Below are positions 23,947 to 36,400 of a stretch of 64,000 nucleotides of DNA, piece after piece. How positions within the stretch are numbered: the first letter of the stretch is position 1; the number at the start of each line of letters is the position of its first letter. Source of the stretch: Molanna angustata. Its lineage: Eukaryota; Arthropoda; Insecta; Trichoptera; Molannidae. Location: NCBI GenBank assembly GCA_963576475.1, contig OY754964.1, positions 7,796,986 to 7,860,985 of the forward strand, read 5' to 3'. The notes beneath the pieces are model-generated. The model was not told the DNA's origin. It saw nothing but the letters and a program-made list of their open reading frames with translations, and did not search any database. Position numbers and translations under genes: made by a program.

Positions 23947-26900
23947 TGACATTAGACCAATCACAATGCGTGTCTGGAAAATAGCCCTCTTCTTGGGGTG
24001 TTGTTTGTTGTTGGTCGCTGGAGGTTCCATTGATGATGGAGCAATGCTAGAGGACAATGAGTTTGCTGAGTTTGAACAGTTTGATGCTGAAGAGGAAGCA
24101 CCAAGCAGTGCAAATTCACAACCGCAGTACATAAATGGGGATGACGTTGATGATGACATTCTCGTTGAGGTTATTTTAGTTTTATTTTAATTGAACTGGT
24201 AAATAATGTGAAAACAATAATGCTAGCAAAGTAAAATGTATCATGTACACCAGTAGCCACCAGCCATAAATGTAATCCATTTTATTTCTGGCAGATAATC
24301 TTGATTTCCATTTTATCATTTATATTATTAATTCTCTTGTGAAATTTTAGCCTCTTGTAAATGTCGGCCTTCGTGGTTCAGTTGGTTTGGTATCTGACTG
24401 CTGATCCAAGGGTCCCTGGTTTGATTCCCGGTGAAGACACAGTTTTTGATTGTGTTTTCAGTCTGGTTCTGTGAGACGATTAATATCGTAAGTCTCCTGA
24501 ATGTGGCAACAGCTTTTGGGTGCGTGTTAAATAATTATTTGACATAGTACCTGTTACTTGCCCGAGAATCTACATTAAATAAATAAAAAAAATTGAATCA
24601 TCAATTTTAATTGTCATTTCATAGAAGGAGAATGTTTACTGTATTAATTTATTATTTTTTGACAGTTTTTGCCATCTTGTTTCTTTTATAAATTATGATA
24701 TTTCTATTAAATATGTAAATGTTTATGGCCCGGTATAACAGTCGGCCCTCAACTCATTTAGTTTGTTAAACTCAAGATTAATGTTAAGGGGAGATTGAAT
24801 CCGTTTCCGTATTACAGTGCAATATGACATGTCAGTTACTTAATCTTCAATTATATACATATTTTACTTTTTCTGTGGTTATTATGTCAAATTTTAAATA
24901 ACCTCAAAAAATACGAACTCCAAAACAGGCGCTACGACTTGAAATACTATTGTTTTATTATCCAACATGGTAAATTTAATTTTTTTCACCAAAATGGCTG
25001 TAAATTTGTTTTGTTGTGTGGCGCCACCGTCGATACAACTAATGCCTCTAGTGATAGAACCCTGAAACTACACTCGTTGCCTAACGTCTGTAGTGATAGA
25101 ACACTGAAACTACACTCGTTGCCTAGCAAAGAGTCGAGAAATGACAGTTGACTCATGGTTATGTACTTAATCCGCCAGAAACTTTGATTTAAATATTTGT
25201 CGTTTTAGTGATGTATTTGAGGGAAGATTAGGCCTAAACGGACACTGTAATACGCTATATTTTTGTAAAACTTGAGTTTAGCTCTTAAACTGAGACTGTA
25301 ATACCGGCCCTATGAAACCCATGGGGTGGCTACTTCTATACAAGCATTTATGAAATTAACAATTAAAACAATTATTTATGAATTCAAAGGTGAATCAATT
25401 TGATATTCATGTATGAAAATCTTTCCATCGCGTAATAATATATATATGTACAATTATGTATCTGTTAAACAATTAAAATTAAAGAATATTGTGTATTAAT
25501 TTAAAAAAAAAATAGTACCTGTCCCTTATGTAGTTTTATACATCTGTCAAATATAAAATTTAAAACTGTCATAAATATGTTGGTGGTGCATATGCAATGT
25601 TCACTTAATTTCTATGGATAGTGAATGTTCTTTATTTTTTCTCCCAGCATAATTCTGAGATATTTTAATTTCAATATTTTATAGCTTTTTTTTGGCTAGG
25701 TGATTCCTTAAGAAGATACAGCTTCAATATATTTTATTTTTTTTGTACAACAGGATGAAGACAATGAATTTGAGCATTTCCAAGATCCCGAAGAATTTGA
25801 GGGATTTGCTGACGATGCTGCTAATCCCGCTCAAGAGCAACCAAAAATAACCATAACCAAGGTACGATATCTCAATTTCTTCTTTGATCACTATTTAAGT
25901 ATCTCTCGGAAAAATAACAGTGCACATCATGTTGAAAATATGGAACTAATTTTAGCCAAAATGTATGCCAAAAGTAGAGAGTGCCAGTCAGTTCTAACTG
26001 CCTACCCGAATAAGGAAATATGATATGTATGCAAAATGATATCATTGTGTTGGTTTAAATTTTATAGAGGCTTGCATATCTTTAAACAGAATGTGTATTA
26101 GTAATACTTAATTATTTTTCAGATGCCAATAATGGTTCGAGCACGTTGGGAAGCATATTGGGCTGAGGGTTTGTTGGGTTTGGGTCTGGTACTTTATGCC
26201 ATCAACTTCTTGGCTGGAAGATCTCGTAACCTTTCCATTGCTTCAGCATTCAGCGCCCTGCACAGACCGCTTCTCCAAGATAATTTTACATTAGTAGGTG
26301 AGAGAGTAAAAGATTCTTATATTTGGATTTCTGACGGAGTAATGAAATAATTTTTGGCTTTAATCAACAGTGCATTGTACTTGGAATTTATTTATCAATT
26401 GTATTGATGAATAAATTCCAATGTGTTTTGTTCTTTACATTTAGTTTTCTGTGTTTTATTAAACAAAGATAAGTTTGTAAATAAATAAAAATATATATAT
26501 ATATATATATATTATCTGAGTATTTTTAGTCGATCGTTTTCGAAGCTAACCGCTTCTTCCTCTGGACAAACTTACACTCAACTGAAAATACTCAAATTCG
26601 TGGTTAATACAAAGTTATTGTATATATTTTTATTTATTCAATCAATTTAAAAACAGATTGGATGCACATTACATAAAGAAGCACATGATACAGGACCATC
26701 ACCAGTAGCTGCCTGCCTGTTAAATGACGAATTCTGTACAAAAGTGTTGTGTGTATACTTTATCATGGCTGTGAAGATTTTATTTAGTTTTATTATAAAA
26801 CTTTGATTTATAGGTGAGGAGGGTGGTGGTGAGGCAGGGGGTTGGAAGAAAGAAGCTGAACACTGCTATACCATGTGGTGCAGCGGGCGGACTTGTTGCG

Positions 26901-29900
26901 AGGGTATGCTACTCACACTTAAACTTATCAAGGTAATTTTATTTTCTTTTGTGGATTATTCACTGTCCATTAGTTGAGAAAATCTGAAAAAAAGTGTCTT
27001 TTTCTCAGACCAATAATCTATAGACATGACAAAAGCAAAGTTTCTTGGTACGTACCACCACCAAAATTTGGTGGCAATCCATGTAACGTATTTGAATATT
27101 TTCCAAATGGTTCAAACGGTACTCAACACTAATATCAAAAAGTACATGTTGTTAACAAAGTGATTTAAATTTTGAGAAACAAATACTTTAACTGCTATAT
27201 ATTATGTCATAAATATCCAATTTATATTTTAACATTGAATGTGTTTCACCTCACTTTATGTGCCAATACCTTGGCCTAAAGTCATAGTTTATGTCAGATT
27301 TATGTCTGTGTATTCTCTACTCTGTGGCCTTTTTTGATTGAATTAATCAGAAAATTTGATGTTTTGAAGTTGGCAAATGTATCCTTCATTATCCAATATA
27401 TATACATACATACCATATTCCTGTTATTGAGAACTAAGTTTGCATACACTTAGATGGGTGGTGGCAGACCGGTTAGCGCGCTGGGCTAGCAACCCAGAGG
27501 TCGCGAGTTCGAATCCTGCCACGACCCATTTCCATTCACCTATAGTTCAAGCATTTATGCTTAGTTTAGGGAATGTATAAGGATATATATGTACTTGTTA
27601 TACAAGGACATATTCATCCTTTTAAAAAAAAAAAAAAAAATACACTTATATACTATATATCAAAATTATTTCAATACATTTTCATAAAGACAAAACAATT
27701 CACATTACACCGCAACATAATTACAAGACAACATGCAGGCATTTTCTCATGACTCCAAAGACAAACACGACATTCGGACAAAGACACTACTATTATTTAG
27801 CTCCAAAAATTTTTTATACGATAAAAAACAAAATAACAGACATACAGTTGATGAATAATTTGAAACTCAAGAAAACAATAGAAACATGGATTAGAAACAA
27901 GGGCATTATATACTGCGGAAACATGATCAAGTTACAATAGTTTATATTTTTATTTTATAAAAGGTATATTTTATAACAAGTTCTAGTTTATAACAAGTTT
28001 AATATTTTTCTTCTGTCAGATATAACGCAAAAAAAAAATTCTGCCACCTCGGAACAGGCTCAGCCTAGTGAGGTGGTTAATACCAAGTAAAAAATATAAA
28101 AAAAAATACATACCTTCTATTTATTTAAATTGTACTTTTTCTGATATTTTATTGTCTGTATATTGATAGATTTTGTTTGGTTTCAATAATAATAAAAAAA
28201 TACACTTACTTTATTTATTTCAAAAATATCTTCTGTTAAGGATGTTTTTTGAGTTTGTAAAATGTGCATTTTGGTAAATTTTCAGCGGCAAGATTTGGTC
28301 CATTTGGCGATAGGATTGGTCCGACCAACACTGGACACATTATTAATTAGAGTGGAACTTGGCAAAGATGACATGGATAATTTTGTACTATGTGTGGCAC
28401 AGAAGAAGACAGCTGCAAAGCTGGCTAAAGAGATGGCCGATCTGGTAATGCATTCATATATTTTACTTACATAATCAAATCAATTTTAGCATATTGTTTA
28501 CTTATAGAATATTTATTATGAATTTCCTCTTTCATTATAAAAGGAAATTCATAAATAAATTAAATCCACAGATTTTTTTTATAGTTATCTTTTATGGCTG
28601 ACCACCATGGCATAGTGGTATGTTATTTGGCTTCTGTGCCGGTTTCCTTGGTTCTATTTCTAGCAGAGGAGAGATTAATTTTATTTCTTTTATTTAAATT
28701 TATTTCTCACATAAATCTTACTTTTCTGAGCTGAAAATATTACCATTTAAAATATTATCATGCTGTGAAAATTTCCATACTTGAATTACTATTCGAATTC
28801 ATCCATAATTAAATTCCCATTTGAATTTATTATTCCACAGTTAAATTACAACTAAAATTATTCCAGGGTGTTTTCTGTAGTGAAAAGCGTTCTGGGGACC
28901 GATGTGGCCTTACCGATGCATTCTCGGTCCTCTCAGAATTGGCTGAGCCCTGTCAAACACTCTTGGACCAGAGAGTGTGCGCTGCCATAGAGAAGTACGG
29001 CCATCTCATTGACTATATACACATTAGTGACCAGTATTCTGGACCAAAACAGACTGAGTAAGTACCCATAAACACAAATTATTTAACCATTTTGTATTTG
29101 GAGTATTTTAAAACTTTAGTTTTAAAGATTAGATGATACTAATACCCATATTCACAGTTGAATCTGAGTAATCCTCGGACCTTGGAGGGTTGACGCTTGA
29201 GGAGTGAATGTTACATCACATGCCATGAGGGATCCTCAGGAATTCCAGTAAAATGTATTCATTAACGTTATGTTATGCAGGAATAAATAATATGTCTGTT
29301 CCAAAAAATAATACTACGATTTTTCCTTTCAATATATTTGAAAAATTTATTTAACTTATTTTTGGGAACCTAACTAATAAAATATTTCATCCTATGAGTC
29401 GTATATTCCCAATATACGCCAACTCCGTAACACCATTTTTCAGCAAGATCAAATATCTGTATTGCTTTCGTTTATAGGAGATTCCATGTAACCTTTTTCT
29501 CTAAATTACACATTATTTCATTAAAAATGTATGACAAATGTAGGATAACGCACACAATACAACTACAGAATGTAAACAATGGTCACCATACAGAATGTAA
29601 ATAATGGTCGAATTGGTTGTGCAGAGGAGTAGAGTATCAGTCAGATGTTGGTAGGAGAATGGTGAGCGTGACTTGAGTCATAAAGGGGCTCCTTAAGCCC
29701 GCATACATGGTCGAAAAACCATGTGGCTTGCTTATTGTGGCTGGTACTCTGGTTGCCTGTGCTTGTGGGCCTGAATTTGTGAATCCAGTGAAACATCGAT
29801 TGCTTTTCTCTTTTGTATCTTATTTGTATTTTGAAAAATATCATTATCATCTATGTTTTCTTCAATGTGAATTGAAAAAAGATAATGAGGGCTACACGCA

Positions 29901-32720
29901 CCTTTCAAAGTACCTTGAAGGCCTCACTCCTTCATTTGTCTGTGAATATGGGTATAAGTATTGGGTTGGTGTCACAGACTTTAAGTGAACTGGACTGTTT
30001 ACCAAGCAGACTCAACAAATAATCTTTTACATATTATAACATAGCTCTAAATGGGATACCAAATTGACAATATTGACCACAGGGAGACTACCAAAACGAT
30101 GGGGGAAAAAGCTGGAGTTTATTTATAAGATTCTGCTGTATTCACATTTTGAATTAATTGTCTGTTTAACACCTCCAAGATGAATTATTTTATTATTCAA
30201 TACATTTTTTTGTTGGACAAATGATAATGAGTCGATTTTGTTGTTAGGGAGACTGGATCTACAAAGCTTCCCGAATGCCAACGTGTGCTGCTGATGGGTC
30301 TAATTCTGCCAGTGTCAGTTGCCGGAGTCGATGGTGCATGCGAGTCCATGAAACCCATGATGGCTCTTGTCATCTATATGATGGAAAAGCTTAAGAGGTT
30401 CCGTCTCACAAAAGAGGTACGTATTTTACGGTGACAGGAAAAATTGTATGAAAAACAATTGATTGAATACTCAATTCTTCGAAAATAAATTTTTTGAATG
30501 ACATTTTTTCAAAAAGTTCATGTTGTTAACAAAGGGATATAAACTTCAAAAACTAAATACTTTTACTGCTATATAAATGCACCATTAATATCCAATTTAT
30601 ATATAAATATTGAATGTGTTTGGGATACCCCGTTCTACCCCACTTACCGTACCAACGCTCTGGCCTATAGTCAGTCGTAGCTTATATCAGCTCTTTATAT
30701 TCTTTACTCTGTGATATCTACCCTTTTCTTTAAACCAAATTTTAATATTGTGTTTAATTGTGTAATATACTTGTGGGCATAATAATTTATTGTCATTTTA
30801 ATAAGTAACACTTGTATTCAGGACACTTATTTTAAGACACTTTTTTAAGATTAAACAGCTGACAAAGTACTTAACTAATTAACAATATAAGAACCATAAA
30901 CCTCACATTTATACTGTACATTAGGAAGGGGTGTTATCTATAGAAACCAATATACCACAAAATGCTTTCAAGTACTTGTTTTGTTTAAGTGTTGTAGGTA
31001 GTTCTTTCAATAATTTGGCCCCTAAATGTAGGAATTTTCTGTGTCCGAATTTTGTCTTAAGTCTAGGTACTAATAATTAAATTCATTAAAAACTACATGT
31101 TGTCTTTGTATTTGATAAAGGCTGCTGTGAAATCTGAACGTAATCGTCAGAAGGTGGAGGAAGCTTTCCTTCGCAGTACACATGCCGCACGTCAGCAATT
31201 GGCAGCTCAAAAGCGAGAAGACAAACGAAGACTGGAAAAGGATCGTATTATGGCTGTGAGTAATTCAAATATACACCATGACTTCGCGCATCGGCAACGA
31301 GAGTGTCACAACACAAAAAATGTAGTTTTTGGGAAATCGCATTTTAATATTTTCTTGTATCAAAAAATCTCATTTAAAATTTACTGAGATGACATATTGG
31401 AAATGTAATGCTATATTTAATTAGATAAATCAATGTACTATTATAATATCTTCACACATAAAAATCTATCGATCATTTGTATATTTTTTTTAAAAAAGTT
31501 CTCCTGATGTGTCTTTTTTTTAGACAAAAAGAATGATATTTACATGAAGTTCTATAGGTTGTGACTGTTTTATTCACTATCTTTATAATATTTCATAAGA
31601 ATTACTCAAAAATATTATCATATCACATATTGTGTCTCTATTATTGCCGAAATAAAAATAAACACATGAATGTTGCTTACGGCAACAGGGTTATTACACA
31701 GGTTTTGACACTACTACACACACCAAACGCTTGTCCACTCTTTAATAACGTTGAACTGGCTCCGTAAAAAAGAGTATTTTGAGCCATATCTCGGCAAGGA
31801 AGTGCACTATAATTATGACTTTTTTGCAGATAAAGTTCAAGAAAGTCGATCTTATGCCATACTTAAGTCAATTTCGTATTTTTATGTGTTGTGACACTCT
31901 CGTTGCCGATGCGCGACTTGTTAAATTGTATTTCACAATGCAATTGTCGTGTTGACTTTGATGTATGTGAGACATGGACATGCTAGAAAAAGGGTAAAAA
32001 ATTAATAAAATCTTGGCAGTTTAAAGTTTATGTATATTAAGGATTTTTTTAAACAAAAAAAAAATTTCTATCATGTAATAGATACTAAGATTTTTAAGAG
32101 TAGTTTTTTACGCACATTGTCTAATGCATATTTTTAACATTTTAGAATCAAGATTATCTAGTTTTTAACATATTATGAGTCACAAAATCTTCAATTTGCA
32201 AGAAATATATTTTAAGTATTATTTACAAATAGATGTCATTTTATATTAAAATATTACATGGATAAATATGTGCTTATTTATTTATATTTTCATGATTGAT
32301 TTCTAAAATTTAGCGGTTTATGGAGTTTCCTGTAGTTTTTATGAGGAGATATGTATACTGTATATTTCCATTTTGACAAAAAATATGTAGCATAATAGTT
32401 AGTCATTTTATTTCTGTGCCGGCATCATAGGTTGATTGCTGGTTAAAATATTTATTGAAACTATTTTATAAAATTAGAAAACATCTCTTTGTTCTTAATA
32501 TTAATTGTTTACCTTATTTACTAAAAGACTCGCCACTTGATATTAAGAATTTATAGCTTAAAGGTAAATAATTAACCAAAATAAAATTAAAGTTGTTATT
32601 TCAATTGTTTATCAGGAGGAAGACCCAGAGAAGCAACGTCGCTGGGAAAAGAAAGAGCAAAAGAGGCAATTGAAGAAAAAGACTCCAAAAATGAAACAAC
32701 TTAAAGTTAAGGCTTTGTAA
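23947..32720 (+). CDS. CCDC47: CCDC47 orthologue (PAT complex / multipass translocon subunit)
   Basis: CCDC47 pairs with Asterix in the PAT complex, which chaperones multipass membrane proteins in the ER; it also affects ER calcium. Coding exons: 23966-24169, 25754-25861, 26123-26297, 26814-26932, 28286-28444, 28867-29057, 30248-30416, 31121-31255, 32616-32720. Every intron has GT-AG ends, and the phases join into 455 codons including TAA (human protein 483 aa). In order the protein has a signal peptide (WKIALFLGCCLLLVAGG), an acidic luminal segment (to about residue 104), one membrane segment (about 114-130, EGLLGLGLVLYAINFL), then the cytosolic DUF1682 domain with MWCSGRTCCEGML and SDQYSGPK. 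A Lys/Glu-rich coiled tail ends IMA-EEDPEKQRR...KMKQLKVKAL. An acceptor just before 23947 implies a 5' UTR intron; the first exon was not located. Confidence 0.95.
24363..24592 (+). mobile_element. tRNA-derived SINE, family S1, copy 2
   Basis: In CCDC47 intron 1, same strand. Head, body and A-rich end match the copy at 52662, with a few substitutions in box A (GTGGTTCAGTTGG). Confidence 0.9.
24728..25312. mobile_element. MITE in CCDC47 intron 1, PIF/Harbinger-like ends
   Basis: The left end GGCCCGGTATAACAGTC... is inverted at the right end (...GACTGTAATACCGGCC), with further paired TTTAGTTTGTTAAACTCAAG-type blocks. GGCC-GGTATTACAGT resembles Harbinger/ISL2EU termini; the superfamily is a guess. 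Two near-identical GTGATAGAAC(c/a)CTGAAAC units lie inside (25053 and 25093). Confidence 0.6.
26518..26593 (-). ncRNA. Hammerhead-like motif in a Penelope-like end remnant
   Basis: The minus strand reads GAGTATTTTCAGTTG, then GTTTGTC, CAGAGGA, a stem-loop (GAAGC-GGTTA-GCTTC), GAAA, ACGA, TC, GACTAAAAATACTC. Outer arms GAGTATTTT/AAAATACTC and inner GTC/GAC pair as stem I. The order and the CAGANGA core match the motif at both ends of the 6.7-kb PLE, though the sequence differs. It lies in CCDC47 intron 3, antisense, beside a (TA)n tract (26491-26511). Confidence 0.45.
27134..27330. repeat. Dispersed intronic repeat, copy in intron 4
   Basis: Matches 30510-30722 in intron 7, in order: CATGTTGTTAACAAAG, ACTGCTATAT, ATATCCAATTTATAT, TTGAATGTGTTT, TGGCCTA, TTCT(c/t)TACTCTGTG. 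No ends defined and no coding potential. Confidence 0.7.
27464..27642 (+). mobile_element. tRNA-Ala-derived SINE, family S2, copy 1
   Basis: The head folds as a near-complete tRNA: acceptor GGGTGGT/ACGACCC with one mismatch, anticodon arm CTGGG-CTAGCAA-CCCAG (anticodon AGC, Ala) and GAGTTCGAATC as box B. A short unique body and poly(A) (27624-27640) follow, so it is a SINE rather than a tRNA gene. It lies in CCDC47 intron 4. Related copies: 36235-36400 and 63461-63583. Confidence 0.85.
27643..28095 (+). pseudogene. LINE 3' fragment, same family as 20880-21400
   Basis: The frame 27749-27940 contains NTTFGQRHYYYLAPKIF, parallel to the fragment at 21138-21356. The following UTR (GCCACCTCGGAACAGGCTC...) also resembles that copy. 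It starts right after the S2 poly(A). Confidence 0.65.
28595..28690 (+). mobile_element. tRNA-like SINE, family S3
   Basis: GGCTGACCACCATGGCATAGTGG with GGTTCTATTTCTAGCAGAGG as a weak box B. Similar blocks: 21775-21842, and more decayed near 32390-32460 and 34425-34500. Confidence 0.5.
30510..30722. repeat. Dispersed intronic repeat, copy in intron 7
   Basis: Partner of 27134-27330. Having both copies in introns of one gene suggests either a common mobile repeat or local duplication. Confidence 0.7.
31285..31915. mobile_element. MITE, 631 bp, ACTT target duplication, in CCDC47 intron 8
   Basis: Terminal inverted repeats of about 38 bp start CGCGCATCGGCAACGAGAGT and are nearly identical at both ends. 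ACTT directly flanks both sides (31281-31284 and 31916-31919), a clean 4-bp duplication. The interior is AT-rich with no transposase. Superfamily undetermined. Confidence 0.88.
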
Positions 32721-32813
32721 ACTTTTGTACCTTTTATTAAATATTCATAGAAATATATTATTAAATATGTAAGTTGAATCATGTTAGTGCATAATTTACA
32801 AATTTTTGAACTG

Positions 32814-32819
32814 AAATAA
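32814..32819 (+). terminator. Candidate CCDC47 polyadenylation signal
   Basis: AATAAA, 94 nt after the CCDC47 stop; the first canonical hexamer in the 3' UTR. Confidence 0.55.
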
Positions 32820-33536
32820 ACTTTATATAAAATAGTTACATATATTTTAAAACAACTATTATCATATTGCTAGTCATTTTTGAGTACTTCAATAGATTAC
32901 ATGTATTAATAATATTACAATTATTATCATGTATTACCATGCATTATATACTGTTTTTATTTATTTATTTATTTTATCTCGATATTTATTACATTATTTA
33001 TAAATACAATCCCAACCTCACTATGACTACGTCTGTTTCGATTTGGTTTTACTTATTTCAACGGATGAATAAGTAATATTTTATACAAATATTCATCAAT
33101 TTAAACAGTAGTTTACAAGTTAAAAATTATTACCTTGTACAATCAAGAAAATTGATTCAATCACATTATTTTTTTTTTTAATTGTGGATAATACTTATTT
33201 ATTATGAGCTGATAATTGGAAACTCCCCTGTTTATTTTATTCAAAATAAAACAATATATTCTGATTACACATTTTGATACAAAAAATTGTATCAAACAAC
33301 TTTTATAATGATTTAGATAATTAAAATAAACAATTCATCTGACAAATCAAAGGTTTTGATTCTGAAACATATATTTTTCTTTTGCAATTTGCTGTCAGAT
33401 TATGCATAGACAAAATAGATTAACTGCTGGATTGTTCCTGTTTAAATAATCAATTTTGATATCAAAATAATGGTACAGCATATGACAGTAAGAAATAAAG
33501 TCTATGTATGTTCAGTATAGGGGTTAAAATTCAGAT
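32820..33536. other. AT-rich spacer downstream of CCDC47
   Basis: No gene or repeat end recognised. Confidence 0.45.
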
Positions 33537-33724
33537 CAGGGGGGCAAGTCTGGTTCAATCGGCGAAATCAAAACCCTCACGATTACCCATATCATGGATA
33601 TAATTATTATATGGAGTTCTCTAATATCTTTAGATTTCATAGAACTCCATACGATAATTATATCCATGATATGGGTAATCACTAGGGTTTTGATTTCGCC
33701 GATCGAACCAGACTTGCCCCCCAG
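33537..33724. mobile_element. Snap-back MITE / long hairpin
   Basis: Arms of about 84 bp (CAGGGGGGCAAGTCTGGTTC... and its inverse ending CTTGCCCCCCAG) surround a 20-nt loop at 33621-33640, with only a few mismatches. CAGGG-type ends recall hAT MITEs, but I see no 8-bp duplication. Transcription would give a long double-stranded hairpin. Confidence 0.8.
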
Positions 33725-34562
33725 TTTACGGTTAATAACTGTATATTTGAATTACTTGTAAAATTCATTGGAGATTTTAAACAACCTGAGGTTTTCTATT
33801 ATGCAAGTTCATAAAATAAATATTTTTATAAATTTATTTTAATTGAGTATATATGTATATGTAATCTATTGGAAGTGTTCTTGAATATTAAAATAAAAAT
33901 TATTTTAATTATATACATAAATAGATAGGAACCGACTAAATATGTATAATATTTAATATTTTTTCAATCTTTGTTGACAACAATATCAGCATTGATGACA
34001 TAATTATTTGTTTTACAAGTTGTTTTTTTTTTAAATATACTTATTTATTAATGAAGATATTGAGTTTTTGTATTATAAAAAATCTAAGAATGAATTTATT
34101 GGAAAGGGATTTTGAGATAGTAAAAAAAATATTTTTAGTGGTTTTTGAAATATTTCACATAGAGTGGCTTGAAAATGAGTTGGGATGAAATACAATAGAA
34201 GATAGTAAAATTATTCCAATTCTTGACAATAGTAATTATCGTTAATTTTACTTCCTTGAACAATAATCAAATTTTTTATATGTACATGGTACATACTGTA
34301 ATTTATCTATGGCAAAATTAGGATAATTAAGGTTATGGATATATTTTGATTGATATTAAGTTAATTATATTTCTTTCTTATGACTTTTTAATCTTTGGCT
34401 TGGTGAATCTGACAGTTTCAAATCAGTGGTAATTCATTCAACTTCTGTGCCGGATTCCTAGACTCAATCCTCTAATTGACGAGATATCTTAGAACTTTGC
34501 TATCAAATATGAGTTTTATAGTCATTCATCGGGCATTGTAAAATAATCTTTATATATATAAT
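33725..34562. other. AT-rich spacer
   Basis: Only a weak S3-like SINE block near 34425-34500. Confidence 0.4.
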
Positions 34563-35096
34563 TCTTCTGTACGTGTGTATGTCACTGAACTCCTAAACAG
34601 CTTAACCGATTTTGATGAAATATTTTGTGTGTATTTGTGTGAGTCCCCGAATGGTTTAGATTTACAAAATGGAATTTTAAACATTAATATTATAAAAGGA
34701 AAATAAAAAACATGATTTTTTATAACTATAAATTATAATAGGTGGCGCTAATATCGAATTGGCAATGTAGGTATAGTTTTGATCCACCTGATAACACTAA
34801 GAAATCTGTCACTTGCGTCGTAGTTTGGCTTTTTTTGACATTCAAAGTTCTTTTCGCTCTGTTTCGTTAATATTTATATTTCAATTCGTTCCTTTCCGTG
34901 TCCAGACCATATAATATGCTGTATTACAATTATATACGAAATGACAATCAATCTAACCTCAAAGTGTTTAGCAGCTCATCGAACAAGAAAATGTAAGTTT
35001 GGTCAGCGAATAATAACATCCACATGATTCAAATATATGTTACGTATATTATATTGTTTCAGGACAACATCTCTCAGTTTCGCTAGTATATTATAA
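34563..35096 (+). mobile_element. Helitron family H2, short copy
   Basis: Starts TCTTCTGTACGTGTGTATG, like the minus-strand start at 8640, and ends TCAGTTTCGCTAG at 35096, followed by T. At 534 bp it is non-coding and non-autonomous. Confidence 0.65.
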
Positions 35097-36234
35097 TATA
35101 GAATAAATAATGTTTTTTTTATCTTAATTGATGATAATTTCAATAACATATTTTTTTAATGAAGGAAAGCATGATGTATCAAGATAAAATTATTCACAAT
35201 ACAGATTTGGGTCATTGGTTAAAAAGGTTAAAATCTCTGGTCCACAGAATAAGCATTCGTATTTCTTCAATGAACGATAAATACTTAATCTACATATAAT
35301 AGTAATTTGTCCTTCGATAAATATAATATAAGTTTATTTCTGCTCTGTTTATTCCCAAAGACAATAATTTTATGATGAAATAATTCTTGGCTAAATTGTA
35401 CGTGTGGAGACATATTGAGACATAATCAATAAAAATTAAGTTTGAAACCCTCAATAAATTGAGCAACGCAATCTTTGATATTTTTTGTATCTCATGGTTG
35501 GGTGATTAAATTGTTGACTTGACAATTTAAGGGCCGCAAGTTTGCTATATTTAATCAATTTTTAATGTTGGTAGCCAGCTTTGGGGATTTTGGTTTTTAA
35601 ACATTTGGCTTAAAAACCAATATCAAGAGGAATGAAATAAAAATTAAAAAAAAATATTACATTAGGTAAATAAAATAATAAGTTTAATGTTTCACTATTT
35701 ATCGTCTAGTATCGGTTAATAGCTGACTATCTAGAGATTGTATTTGGTATGAAATTTCACCAAGAATCATTCACTGAGAAGATAAATAGTGTGGTAAGCA
35801 CAGACCAATAATCTATATAATATCGCACCATGAGTATAAAACTGAAGAATTTGCAAATATTATGGTTTGGAGATATGGGAGTTATTCTGACATCTTCAGA
35901 AAGTAAGCGGAGATTGCTTCTGAAGTGTTTGACTGCATCGAGGAGAAGCAATGACTGGTGAGAGTACCCCAAGAGTTTGGTTTTCCAAGCAATTTTAAAT
36001 TCTTTAAACTCCCATACCTCCAAACTATGTATAGTATTTGTACATACTTTAGTTTTACACTCACATTGCAATATATTCTTTGCACCTTGGTGGTAAAACA
36101 ATTTATGATAGGTTTAGAAATGAAGAGAATGTAATATTGAAAGAGACATTGTCATTAGAAACTAACGATGGCTCAGTTCAGACACAGAAATAATGAGTGA
36201 TGAACAAATAGTCGGTGGGTCAAATGGTCAGAAG
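35097..36234. other. AT-rich spacer
   Basis: A 114-codon minus frame at 35757-36101 has no recognised domain; not called. Confidence 0.4.
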
Positions 36235-36400
36235 GGTCGGTGGCAGCGTGGGCTTGTAATCATGTGGTCGCGAGTTCGAATATTGCCTCGACTGATTTCG
36301 TTCACCTAAGCACAAGCATTTATTTGTTTATTTTAGGGAACGTAAGAAGATTTATATGTACTTGTTTAACAAGGACATATTCATTTATTTCAAAAAAAAA
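36235..36400 (+). mobile_element. tRNA-Ala-derived SINE, family S2, copy 2
   Basis: Matches copy 1 (GGTCGCGAGTTCGAAT, TATGTACTTG, CAAGGACATATTCAT, terminal A run), but the head is decayed and the anticodon arm is lost. Confidence 0.8.

Noticed and set aside
26123..26350. Intronless 75-codon gene
   Set aside because: It is CCDC47 exon 3 read past its donor at 26298.
27464..27542. A functional tRNA-Ala gene
   Set aside because: Good fold, but an acceptor mismatch and a SINE body with poly(A) repeated elsewhere.
29641..29988. Two opposite small frames in CCDC47 intron 6
   Set aside because: They overlap, have no known domain and lie in a defined intron.
35757..36101. 114-codon minus frame
   Set aside because: No recognisable motif or splice context; chance frame.
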